NCBI GenBank assembly: GCA_947630465.1
Contig: CANRHT010000018.1
Span: 1 to 17,499 of the forward strand
Length of the DNA: 17,499 nucleotides
DNA from: an uncultured Pseudomonadaceae bacterium
GTDB taxonomy: Bacteria; Pseudomonadota; Gammaproteobacteria; Pseudomonadales; Pseudomonadaceae
Direction: 5' to 3'
Each line of letters starts with the position of its first letter. Positions within the stretch are counted from its first letter, which is position 1. Below are positions 1 to 6,384 of the stretch, in pieces. Made by a program: the position numbers and the translations under genes. The notes beneath the pieces are model-generated. The model was not told the origin of the DNA. It saw nothing but the letters and a program-made list of their open reading frames with translations, and ran no database searches.

Positions 1-2223
1 CATCACTTGGTCGGTGATAATGATATCGACGGGATTATCCCGCAACATCACCAGCGCTTCCGCGGCGCTACTGCAGGTCATGGGGTTGTAGTTATAGCCT
101 GACAGCAATTCATACAGCAGCTCTTGGGTAATGGCCACATCATCAACAATCAACACAACACGCTCCTGCCCTTGCGAACTGGCGCTGTAGCTTTCGACAA
201 AAACCTCATCAAGCTCATCTTCAGAGGCCAATTGTAGATCAACCACAAACTGACAACACACGCCGCCCTGCGCTGATTCTGTGATAACCAGCTCGCTGTG
301 CATGGATGCCAGCAACTGCCGGACAATATATAAACCCAGCCCAGCGCCTTCGTACTTTAAGCTGTCAGCACCACGCGCAAAAGGTTGCAGCATCGCTTGG
401 CGTTCACTGTGCGGCATACCAATGCCGTTATCGGCCACCATAAACTGCACCCTAGCGCAGTTACTCGGTTTGTTGATAGCCAGCAAGTTGACCGTAAACT
501 CAATCTGTCCGGCTTGAGTAAACTTGGTGGCATTGGCCAGTAAATTGATAATCACTTGGCGTAAACGGCGAAAGTCGGCGTTGATCAATAGCGGTAAATC
601 ATCTGCAAAACGACTGGTGAAACGGTTGTCATTGCGTTCGGCTAAAAAGGTGCCTGACTCTTGAATTTCACGCAAGAATCCAAAGAAGTAGCCCGGCGCA
701 ATCAGTAGTTCCAGCTGTTTAAGCTCACCTTGTGAAAACTCTAACAATTCATCAATCAGATCCAATTGCTGGTGAGCGGTGCGCTCAATACTCTGCGCAT
801 GAATATTGTGCGTGAGCGATTGTTGCAATAGACGTGCATCACGAATCACCTGCTGTAAAGGGCTGCGTAGATCATGACTGATGCGTGCCAATAACAATGT
901 TTGATTGCGCATGGTGTTGCGTAACTGCTCGGTGCGCAACTCAACCCGCTGCTCCAGCGTTTCCTGCTCGGCACGTTTGAGTTGCTCAAGATCGGCTAAA
1001 GCTGTTTTCTCTCTGTGCCAACCTAAGCCAATTTGATTGATTAAGGTATAGATCAGCAAACATGCACCCGGCAAACCCGCAAGCGCCAAACTCATAAACT
1101 CTAAGGGCGTTAATCCATTGATACCCAGCCTCATCAATAGCAGCGCCGTGCTTTTATAGATGATTAAGGCCATCACGCTGTACACCAGCGCTGTATACTT
1201 CAGGCGGCGCGTCAGTCCGACATACAGCGCCAACAGTGGCACCACGATGGTACTCAGCAGTAGGGTGTAACTGAGCAAGCTCCCTTCATCCAAACCCTGT
1301 GCTGTGGGCAACAGCAAACGCAGCGCTAACAACAGCAGCAAGCCCAGTTGCACGGCTCGAATGGATAAAGAGACCCACCTCAGCTGCCCTTTCACTTGCA
1401 ATAACACATATAAATAACCCAGGCCAAGGACACTTACCAAGGTATCCGCCAGCTCGATCATCGCGCGATTCAATTGCACCGATGCCGGCCATAACAAAGT
1501 AAAGCCATAGCCCGCCAATAAAAGCGCATAGAGTGCATAGACGCAAACCGTTAAGGCGAGCATCATCAGCATCGGTAAACGGTACAGGTAGCCCACAATC
1601 AGGCTGAAAATCACCAGCACGCCCAGTACACCAAGGGCGATACCATCGCGCACCGACTCCAGCACACGCGTCGTAATGAGACCCTGCGGCGATAACAACT
1701 GTGGCGCTAGACTGAATGCGTGAGCACTGCTGATACGAAAAACAATGTCCATACGACTCTGCGCTGCGACAATAATAGGCAAACTGGGATTGCGCTCTGC
1801 ACTGGTCCACTGCGCATAAGGGTAAGCCATCCCCACTTTTTGTGACTGCCAAGCCTCGCCTGCCTGCTGCGTGAACATTTGCACATCCGTCATGTGCAGA
1901 GATCCTAAATCAAGCCAGAAACGGCATGTTGACTGTGTTGAATTGTCCAGTGAAAAGCGATACCAGTGCGCCGCGCGGCTAAAGCCGGGTGTTAAAGAAC
2001 CGCGATCAACCGGCTGCCATTGCGGGTTATCAAGGCGCAAAATATCGCTAAACGATAGCTCAGCACTGGCATCAGAGTAGCTTTCTAAATGTTCATGAAT
2101 GGCCACCACGGTGTCAGTGCATTGACTCACCTTCAAGGCTGAAGGCGCGGCATGGCTTGGCAAAACAACCCAGGTCAGCAGAGACAACATAAATAACGAG
2201 ATTTTGTACACAATAGACTGCAT
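1..2223 (-). CDS. Hybrid sensor histidine kinase with 7TMR-DISM sensor (3' end cut by window)
   Basis: Membrane sensor kinase, 741 codons visible. I translated the minus strand from ATG 2223, which has an AAGGTG Shine-Dalgarno about 8 bases upstream. Residues 1-25 are a signal peptide ending near PSHAA. Residues about 35-170 form a periplasmic region of the 7TMR-DISM extracellular type, followed by a run of hydrophobic helices (about 185-390) and a charged coiled-coil-like stretch. The H-box reads RISHDLRSPL, with phospho-acceptor His450. The ATPase domain has an N-box NLLANATKF (Asn560), VADNGIGM (Asp598) and GAGLGLYIV. A receiver domain begins near 688 (LIVDD, Asp694/695) and the window stops three codons after the likely phospho-acceptor Asp738 (IIITDQVM). 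The signal sensed is unknown; DISM domains are thought to bind small ligands such as carbohydrates. It is divergent from oprI, and nothing here ties it to the chemotaxis operon. Architecture is confident; total length and any further domain lie outside the window. Confidence 0.9.
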   Translation of the reverse strand, partial: MQSIVYKISLFMLSLLTWVVLPSHAAPSALKVSQCTDTVVAIHEHLESYSDASAELSFSDILRLDNPQWQPVDRGSLTPGFSRAAHWYRFSLDNSTQSTCRFWLDLGSLHMTDVQMFTQQAGEAWQSQKVGMAYPYAQWTSAERNPSLPIIVAAQSRMDIVFRISSAHAFSLAPQLLSPQGLITTRVLESVRDGIALGVLGVLVIFSLIVGYLYRLPMLMMLALTVCVYALYALLLAGYGFTLLWPASVQLNRAMIELADTLVSVLGLGYLYVLLQVKGQLRWVSLSIRAVQLGLLLLLALRLLLPTAQGLDEGSLLSYTLLLSTIVVPLLALYVGLTRRLKYTALVYSVMALIIYKSTALLLMRLGINGLTPLEFMSLALAGLPGACLLIYTLINQIGLGWHREKTALADLEQLKRAEQETLEQRVELRTEQLRNTMRNQTLLLARISHDLRSPLQQVIRDARLLQQSLTHNIHAQSIERTAHQQLDLIDELLEFSQGELKQLELLIAPGYFFGFLREIQESGTFLAERNDNRFTSRFADDLPLLINADFRRLRQVIINLLANATKFTQAGQIEFTVNLLAINKPSNCARVQFMVADNGIGMPHSERQAMLQPFARGADSLKYEGAGLGLYIVRQLLASMHSELVITESAQGGVCCQFVVDLQLASEDELDEVFVESYSASSQGQERVVLIVDDVAITQELLYELLSGYNYNPMTCSSAAEALVMLRDNPVDIIITDQVM

Positions 2224-2273
2224 TCAATATGCACCTTAAACCTTGAGAAGACGCTAAAACAGGGGGATCACAG

Positions 2274-2304
2274 TGTATGACCGGCCAAAATAATAGGTCA
2301 TACA
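2274..2304. repeat. 9-bp perfect inverted repeat upstream of the hybrid kinase
   Basis: TGTATGACC and GGTCATACA are exact inverted copies separated by 13 bases, centred about 65 bases before the kinase start. It could be an operator for a dimeric regulator or a 5'-leader hairpin. No known consensus is matched, so the role is inference. Confidence 0.4.
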
Positions 2305-2404
2305 GTATGCACTTATCTGCTTTTAACGGCTGAAAACTACAAAAATCCACTCTTAGGCACTTAACTGCATATTTATTGATCAGTTAAGCAAAAAAAAACA
2401 CTTT

Positions 2405-2420
2405 CTAGCTGTTCAGCTAG
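2405..2420. repeat. 7-bp inverted repeat abutting the putative oprI -35 box
   Basis: CTAGCTG and CAGCTAG are separated by two bases. The repeat lies between an A-tract (about 2391-2399) and the putative oprI -35 hexamer. It is possibly an operator site. A terminator reading is unlikely, because no minus-strand gene lies just upstream and the T run on that strand is six bases away from the stem. Confidence 0.35.
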
Positions 2421-2448
2421 TTTACTTAATCCAACGAATGCGTAACAT
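2421..2448 (+). promoter_or_regulatory. Putative sigma-70 promoter of oprI
   Basis: TTTACT (2421-2426) and TAACAT (2443-2448) with a 16-base spacer are the best -35/-10 pair I can find. An A-rich tract just upstream could act as an UP element, which fits the very high expression known for Lpp/OprI lipoproteins. The hexamers are only partial matches, and TATCAT at 2464-2469 is an alternative -10. Confidence 0.35.
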
Positions 2449-2512
2449 ATAGGGCAGTCGACTTATCATAAGATAGGTTGCTTCCATGGAAACCCACATT
2501 AAGGGGAACACG

Positions 2513-2764
2513 ATGAATAATGTTCTAAAATTATCTGCAATCGCTTTGGCTGCAGTTTTGGCTACAGGTTGCAGCAGTGCAGCAAAAGAAACTGACGCTC
2601 GTTTGACGGCAGTTGAAGATTCAGTAATGCGTGCACAAGCTCGCGCTGATGAAGCTTACACCAAAGCTGGTGATGCTATGAGCGCTGCTCAAAATGCACA
2701 GCAGACTGCTGACGAAGCTAACGAACGCGCTCTGCGTATGTTAGAAAAAGCTAGCCGTAAGTAA
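2513..2764 (+). CDS. oprI: Major outer-membrane lipoprotein OprI (Lpp/murein lipoprotein family)
   Basis: Small structural lipoprotein that ties the outer membrane to peptidoglycan. The start chosen is ATG 2513, behind AAGGGGAA. An upstream in-frame ATG at 2486 would add nine residues with no clear ribosome site and would push the signal peptide inward. The product has 83 residues, the length I know for Pseudomonas OprI. Residues 1-19 are a signal peptide with lipobox LATGC (Cys20 lipidated); Ser21 at +2 favours outer-membrane sorting. The rest is an Ala-rich heptad helix expected to form a trimeric coiled coil. It ends EKASRK, with the terminal Lys that is joined to peptidoglycan in this family. 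It is divergent from the hybrid kinase and convergent with the DUF2802 gene, and has no functional link to motility that I can see. In P. aeruginosa oprI is not beside this cluster. Identity is very sure. Confidence 0.97.
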   Translation: MNNVLKLSAIALAAVLATGCSSAAKETDARLTAVEDSVMRAQARADEAYTKAGDAMSAAQNAQQTADEANERALRMLEKASRK

Positions 2765-2782
2765 GTTTTACTTGCGCTAGTT

Positions 2783-2814
2783 AAAAGGCCAACTGAATCA
2801 GTTGGCCTTTTTTT
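2783..2814 (+). terminator. Rho-independent terminator of oprI, possibly bidirectional
   Basis: A perfect 12-bp stem, AAAGGCCAACTG with loop AAT and its complement, is followed by a run of T. It starts about 20 bases after the oprI stop. On the minus strand the same stem is followed by only four T, so it may also stop transcripts arriving from the DUF2802 gene, less efficiently. Confidence 0.9.
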
Positions 2815-2845
2815 ATAACAGCTGTTTTTTATAACTGTCTGTATG

Positions 2846-3247
2846 TTATTTACGCTTGCTGTGCATGCGTTGCAGCAACTCGGCTTCTGACTGACTCAAG
2901 CCACAGGATTGTTTTAAATCTTCCGTGCTGGCACCTAAGCCAATTAAACGTGCGGCTTGGGTAAATGACAAACTGCTTGGATCGTTCTGCTCCATGCGCA
3001 GGATTTTCTCTGGCAAAGGACCTAAGTTTTTTTGCAGTTCATGCAACTCTTCACCCATGCGCATACTGCCGGTCAGATAACTTTCTAAACGTCGCGAGAT
3101 GCTCTTAATGGCATTTCTCTGTTGCTCTATTTGTTTTTCTTGCTTGTGCTGTAATGCCTCAAGATGTTGCTTTTTTCTCCACAGCATATACAGAGCAACA
3201 CAGTTACCCAGACATACTGCAGAGATACCCAACACCACTGGCCACAT
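2846..3247 (-). CDS. DUF2802 domain membrane-anchored protein, last gene of the chemotaxis unit
   Basis: Function unknown. The 133-residue product has an N-terminal hydrophobic helix (about residues 3-22, then WRRKK), so it is probably anchored in the inner membrane with the rest in the cytoplasm. A Gln/Glu/Lys-rich segment (about 25-75) looks like a coiled coil. A C-terminal helical region (about 90-130, with LIGLGASTEDLKQSCGLS) reads like a small helix-turn-helix-type fold and matches what I know as DUF2802, the family of PA1465 at the same place in P. aeruginosa. Its ATG shares a base with the cheW stop (TAATG), so translation is probably coupled to cheW. The position suggests a role in chemosensory array assembly or placement, but that is inference from context only. 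Confidence 0.85.
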   Translation of the reverse strand: MWPVVLGISAVCLGNCVALYMLWRKKQHLEALQHKQEKQIEQQRNAIKSISRRLESYLTGSMRMGEELHELQKNLGPLPEKILRMEQNDPSSLSFTQAARLIGLGASTEDLKQSCGLSQSEAELLQRMHSKRK

Positions 3248-3726
3248 TATAAAGAATCCAGGTCAGACCACTCTTCTTCGCTCATCATTTTTTCCAGTTC
3301 AACTAGAATCAATAACTCACCGTTTTTATTACACACGCCTTGAATAAACTTAGCCGCATCTTTATTGCCCACATTGGGCGCTGTTTCCACTTCAGATTGG
3401 CGCAAGTACACCACTTCAGCAACGCTATCCACCAAGATGCCAATGACTTGCTTGTCGACTTCGATAATCACGACGCGGGTATTGTCGCCCACTTCGGCCG
3501 GCTGCAAACCAAAACGCTGACGCGTATCAATCACAGTCACCACATTACCGCGCAGATTAATAATACCTAAAACATAACTCGGCGCACCCGGCACTGGAGC
3601 AATTTCGGTATAGCGTAAGACTTCTTGAACTTGCATCACATTGACGCCATAGGTTTCGTCATCAAGACGGAACGTCACCCACTGTAAAATAGGGTCGTCG
3701 GCACTGTGAGCTGATAAATTTTGCAT
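3247..3726 (-). CDS. cheW: Chemotaxis coupling protein CheW
   Basis: Cytoplasmic adaptor that links methyl-accepting chemoreceptors to the kinase CheA in polar arrays. The 159-residue product is one CheW-like domain: QWVTFRLDDETYGVNVMQVQEV near residue 15, the typical LGIINLRGNVVTVIDTRQRF (about 53-72), then VVIIEV and IGILVDSVAEVV. A short acidic tail ends in EEEWSDLDSL. ATG 3726 has AAGGGGAA upstream. The gene follows parP after a 77-base gap containing a small hairpin and overlaps the DUF2802 start by one base. It is the dedicated CheW of this cluster; ParP next to it carries a divergent CheW-like domain. Confidence 0.96.
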   Translation of the reverse strand: MQNLSAHSADDPILQWVTFRLDDETYGVNVMQVQEVLRYTEIAPVPGAPSYVLGIINLRGNVVTVIDTRQRFGLQPAEVGDNTRVVIIEVDKQVIGILVDSVAEVVYLRQSEVETAPNVGNKDAAKFIQGVCNKNGELLILVELEKMMSEEEWSDLDSL

Positions 3727-3741
3727 TGCATTCCCCTTATT

Positions 3742-3757
3742 CGAGCACCGCGGCTCG
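3742..3757 (-). other. Small GC-rich stem-loop in the parP-cheW gap
   Basis: CGAGC and GCTCG flank a six-base loop, four bases before the AAGGGGAA ribosome site of cheW on the minus strand. It could modulate cheW translation or mRNA decay. No T run follows, so it is not a standard terminator. A weak -10-like TATAGT lies a few bases upstream of the stem on the minus strand, without a good -35. Confidence 0.3.
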
Positions 3758-3803
3758 CACTATAATCACAATTACCCAGCAATAACTCAGATGACGACTT
3801 CGA

Positions 3804-4574
3804 TTAGAGAGTCGCTTCAGGTGCTTCTTTACCTGTAATCAACTCTGCTAACACTTCAACATCCAGCAAAGCACACATATGTTCTATAACTGTACCGGCC
3901 AGCCAAGCGCGCTTACCGCGATCACTGCGCCATTTAATATCGCCCGGCTCAATGCGGATTGAATTGCGCATATTGTGCACCGCCAGCCCCCAATCATAAC
4001 CGTTGATAGAGATCACATACTTTAAATCTGTACGCATGTTTTCAGTATAGCGTTCTGGCATCACCCAGCGGGCAGTTTCTAATACTTTTAAATTGCCCTG
4101 CGCTGTCGCTAAGATACCAATAAACCAGTCGGGTTGACCAAACAAAGGCGTTAACTCATCGGGTTCAAATGAATAAATACTACCCAGCGCCGCTAAAGGT
4201 ACCGCTAAAGTCAAACCTGCCACATCAAATAACAGGCACTCAAAGGAGCTGCCCGATGCTGTCGCTTGATCAACGATTGTCTTTATAGCGGCCGCGGGCG
4301 CTAAATCTAAAGGCGTTACCTGCTGATTTTGCACTGTCATGCTGACGGGCAACTGACTGATTTGCTCTTCGCTAATCAACGGCACATGCGGCATTAATGC
4401 AGGCACACTCAACAGCACCGCGGGCTGCTCTAAAACAGCAACAGGCTTGGGTGCTAAAGGCGCTGGACTGACGTGCAACTGCGCTTCAGGCTCGAGCGCT
4501 GTGTCAGGCTCATCATCGGCCAGCAAAGAGTTTAAATAACTTTGCAAAGCGGCATGCTGGGTATCTTTACTCAT
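3804..4574 (-). CDS. parP: ParP, CheW-like array integration protein, partner of ParC
   Basis: The product has 256 residues from ATG 4574. A GTG at 4586 would add four residues but lacks a ribosome site, whereas GGA lies seven bases before ATG 4574. The N-terminal part (about 1-105) is Pro/Ala/Glu-rich and probably disordered. The C-terminal part (about 108-250) is a divergent CheW-like fold with FECLLFDVAGLTLAVPLAAL, WFIGILATAQGNLKVL and YDWGLAVHNM, corresponding to the AIF (array integration and formation) domain of ParP. In Vibrio, ParP binds ParC, CheA and receptors and keeps arrays at the pole. Identification rests on this architecture plus its place between parC and cheW, as in P. aeruginosa PA1463. 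Its ATG overlaps the stop of a 15-codon minicistron that itself overlaps the parC stop. Confidence 0.88.
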   Translation of the reverse strand: MSKDTQHAALQSYLNSLLADDEPDTALEPEAQLHVSPAPLAPKPVAVLEQPAVLLSVPALMPHVPLISEEQISQLPVSMTVQNQQVTPLDLAPAAAIKTIVDQATASGSSFECLLFDVAGLTLAVPLAALGSIYSFEPDELTPLFGQPDWFIGILATAQGNLKVLETARWVMPERYTENMRTDLKYVISINGYDWGLAVHNMRNSIRIEPGDIKWRSDRGKRAWLAGTVIEHMCALLDVEVLAELITGKEAPEATL

Positions 4575-4618
4575 AACCTGTTCCACATAAGGGCATCAAT
4601 TTGCACGGGGGTGTTCAT
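4571..4618 (-). CDS. Possible 15-codon minicistron coupling parC to parP
   Basis: ATG 4618 overlaps the parC TGA (TGATG). The frame reads MNTPVQIDALMWNRL and stops with a TGA that overlaps the parP ATG (ATGA). The peptide resembles nothing I know. The arrangement could carry terminating ribosomes from parC to parP, since parP has only a weak ribosome site. It may be chance; the geometry is certain, the function is not. Confidence 0.35.
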   Translation of the reverse strand: MNTPVQIDALMWNRL

Positions 4619-5484
4619 CACGACCGCTGCTCACGCAGCGGCACTGCAGCTATTTTGTGCTCGGGCGCTGCTGGGCTGTCGACTTTATCAGGCCCCACTT
4701 GCGCTGTACGCTGCAAGCATTGGCCTAGCACATGCTTAACCAGCGCTCGATAGGCCAAAATAGCACGGCTGCTTTTATCAAAACGTGACGGCACCAAACC
4801 CGCCCGACTGGCATCACGCAAGCGTGTATCAATAGGAATATAGGCTTGCCAGAGCGTCTCAGGGTACTGGCGCTTTAACATACGCAGCGCTGTCATAGAG
4901 GCTTGGGTACGGCGATCAAATAACGTAGCGACGATACTATAGGGTAAGGCTTGCTGGCGTGAGCGATTGATCATTTTTAAGGTATTGACCATGCGCTCCA
5001 AGCCTTTTAGCGCCAAAAATTCGGTTTGTACCGGAATCAATAAATGCTCACTGGCCGCTAAAGCATTGACCATCAGTACACCTAATAGTGGTGGACTATC
5101 AATCAAGGCAAAATCAAAATCATTATCTAATAACGCTAACGTGCGACTGATGACTAAACCCAGCCCATCTTTACCCGGTGACTGACGTTCCAATACCGCT
5201 AAAGCGGTGCTGGATGGCAGCAGCTTAATATTTTCATGACTGGTGTCGCGCAATAATTGCTGAGGTAAATACGCTGGAATCACACCTGAGTGTTGAAACA
5301 AGTCATAACAACTGTGCTCCATGCTATCGGGGTCATAACCAAAATAACTGGTCATTGAGCCATGCGGGTCTAAATCAACCACCAGCACACGCTTACCCGC
5401 ATCGGCTAAAATACCAGCCACTGCGAGTGTTGTTGTGGTTTTACCGACACCACCTTTCTGGTTAGCCACTGCCCAGGTTCTCAT
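4618..5484 (-). CDS. parC: ParC, ParA/MinD-family ATPase for polar placement of chemotaxis arrays
   Basis: Cytoplasmic ATPase of the Soj/ParA group, the class that localises chemosensory arrays to the pole (ParC in Vibrio and Pseudomonas). The start chosen is ATG 5484, with GAGG six bases upstream. A longer in-frame start at 5508 would add eight residues (MHLSLRYV) before the conserved MRTWAVANQKGGVGKTTTT. The product has 288 residues. The deviant Walker A is KGGVGKTTT (signature Lys10, Lys15), followed by VVDLDPHGSMTSYFG (about 35-49), then LIDSPPLLGVLMVNAL and an LIPVQTEFLALKGLERM region. The last 30 residues are a Pro/Glu-rich tail. No DNA-binding N-terminal domain is present, as usual for this subgroup. 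A near-consensus sigma-54 promoter lies upstream in the gap after motD. It is the second MinD-like ATPase in the window, besides FleN. Confidence 0.93.
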   Translation of the reverse strand: MRTWAVANQKGGVGKTTTTLAVAGILADAGKRVLVVDLDPHGSMTSYFGYDPDSMEHSCYDLFQHSGVIPAYLPQQLLRDTSHENIKLLPSSTALAVLERQSPGKDGLGLVISRTLALLDNDFDFALIDSPPLLGVLMVNALAASEHLLIPVQTEFLALKGLERMVNTLKMINRSRQQALPYSIVATLFDRRTQASMTALRMLKRQYPETLWQAYIPIDTRLRDASRAGLVPSRFDKSSRAILAYRALVKHVLGQCLQRTAQVGPDKVDSPAAPEHKIAAVPLREQRS

Positions 5485-5581
5485 CACATACCTCAAACTC
5501 AGATGCACTTAGTGAGCTGCTGTTGTATAACGCCAAAGGCTTGACGTTACCAAGCTATTTTTATTGACTCACAATACATTA

Positions 5582-5597
5582 AGCAAGCTATGTGCCA
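5582..5597 (-). promoter_or_regulatory. Sigma-54 (RpoN) promoter upstream of parC
   Basis: The minus strand reads TGGCACATAGCTTGCT: -24 TGGCAC, N5, -12 TTGCT, with exact GG-N10-GC spacing, agreeing with the RpoN consensus at nearly every conserved base. It lies in the 133-base non-coding gap between motD and parC. The predicted transcript starts near 5572, about 90 bases before the parC ATG. Flagellar sigma-54 promoters in Pseudomonas use FleQ or FleR as activator; I cannot identify the activator site here. Confidence 0.75.
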
Positions 5598-5617
5598 TCT
5601 TCATTGAGCGCTACAGC

Positions 5618-6382
5618 TTAAGGTGTTTTTGTTGCTTCAGTGCTTTGTCGACGCGTGTCCACATTACGGGAAATCACCAGCACAACACGGCGGTTGCGTG
5701 CACGCCCCACGGCTTCTGTGTTATCAGCAATCGGCTGAAACTCACCATACCCCACAGCGGCTAAACGCTCGGGTTGCACACCATCCATCGCTAACATACG
5801 CACAATACTGGCCGCTCGCGCAGCGGAGAGTTCCCAGTTGGTGGGGTATTGTGGCGTACTGATAGGCAAATTATCAGTAAAGCCTTCCACCTGAATCGGA
5901 TTATCAAAGGGCGCTAAAATAGTAGAAATTTTCTCGATGATATCAAAGGCATCTTGATGCGGTAGGGCATCGCCACTGGGGAACAGCAAACTGGAACTGA
6001 GCTCTAACTCCAGCCACATTTCATTAGCACGCACATGCAGCTTGCCATCACCGAGCAGGCCATCAAACTCGGCACGGATTTGCTCGGCAATATTGTCTAA
6101 TGGGTCTTGTGGTAGACCGCCGGCACTGACGGTCGCCTCTTCGGCATTGGCTTCACCTTTAAAGCGTTCATCACCAATGGGAATGGGTTTAATCGCGCGC
6201 TCGGGCTGACTGAATACACCTTCCATCGAATCAGATAAAACTTTGTACTTACCTTCATTGATGGATGAAATGGAATACATCACCACAAAAAAAGCAAAGA
6301 GTAAGGTAATAAAGTCAGCATAAGACACCAACCAACGCTCATGATTGATGGGCTCTTCTTGTCTACGCTGACGACGTGCCAT
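5618..6382 (-). CDS. motD: Flagellar motor stator protein MotD (MotB-type)
   Basis: B-type subunit of the MotC/MotD proton-driven stator, anchored in the inner membrane and binding peptidoglycan. The product has 254 residues. It has a short basic N-terminus, then a single transmembrane helix (about 19-38, SYADFITLLFAFFVVMYSIS) holding the conserved proton-binding Asp23. The periplasmic plug/linker covers about 40-115. An OmpA-like peptidoglycan-binding domain follows (about 120-245, with VEGFTDNLPI, NWELSAARAASIVRML and GRARNRRVVLVI). The start is two bases after the motC stop. Pseudomonas has two stator sets; by gene context this is the MotCD one, linked in P. aeruginosa to swarming and movement under load. 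The gene is followed by a gap with a sigma-54 promoter and no visible terminator. Confidence 0.96.
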   Translation of the reverse strand: MARRQRRQEEPINHERWLVSYADFITLLFAFFVVMYSISSINEGKYKVLSDSMEGVFSQPERAIKPIPIGDERFKGEANAEEATVSAGGLPQDPLDNIAEQIRAEFDGLLGDGKLHVRANEMWLELELSSSLLFPSGDALPHQDAFDIIEKISTILAPFDNPIQVEGFTDNLPISTPQYPTNWELSAARAASIVRMLAMDGVQPERLAAVGYGEFQPIADNTEAVGRARNRRVVLVISRNVDTRRQSTEATKTP

Positions 6383-6384
6383 AG

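Noticed and set aside
427..434. GCCGATAA on the minus strand, like a sigma-28 -10 box
   Set aside because: It is coding sequence for the Ala-Asp-Asn of the kinase ATPase motif (VADNGIG), and no suitable downstream gene start exists.
1286..1852. 188-codon open frame on the minus strand inside the hybrid kinase region
   Set aside because: The true frame of the kinase runs through this stretch without a stop from 2223 to the window edge and encodes recognisable membrane and kinase motifs. The 188-codon frame is offset and has no family resemblance.
2403..2420. Palindrome with a nearby T run read as a minus-strand terminator
   Set aside because: No minus-strand gene lies immediately upstream to be terminated, and the T run is separated from the stem by six bases.
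4618..5484. Plasmid or chromosome partition gene (parA) as the identity of the ParA-like ATPase
   Set aside because: No parB or centromere-like repeats are nearby; the position between motD and parP/cheW and the sequence fit the chemotaxis ParC group.
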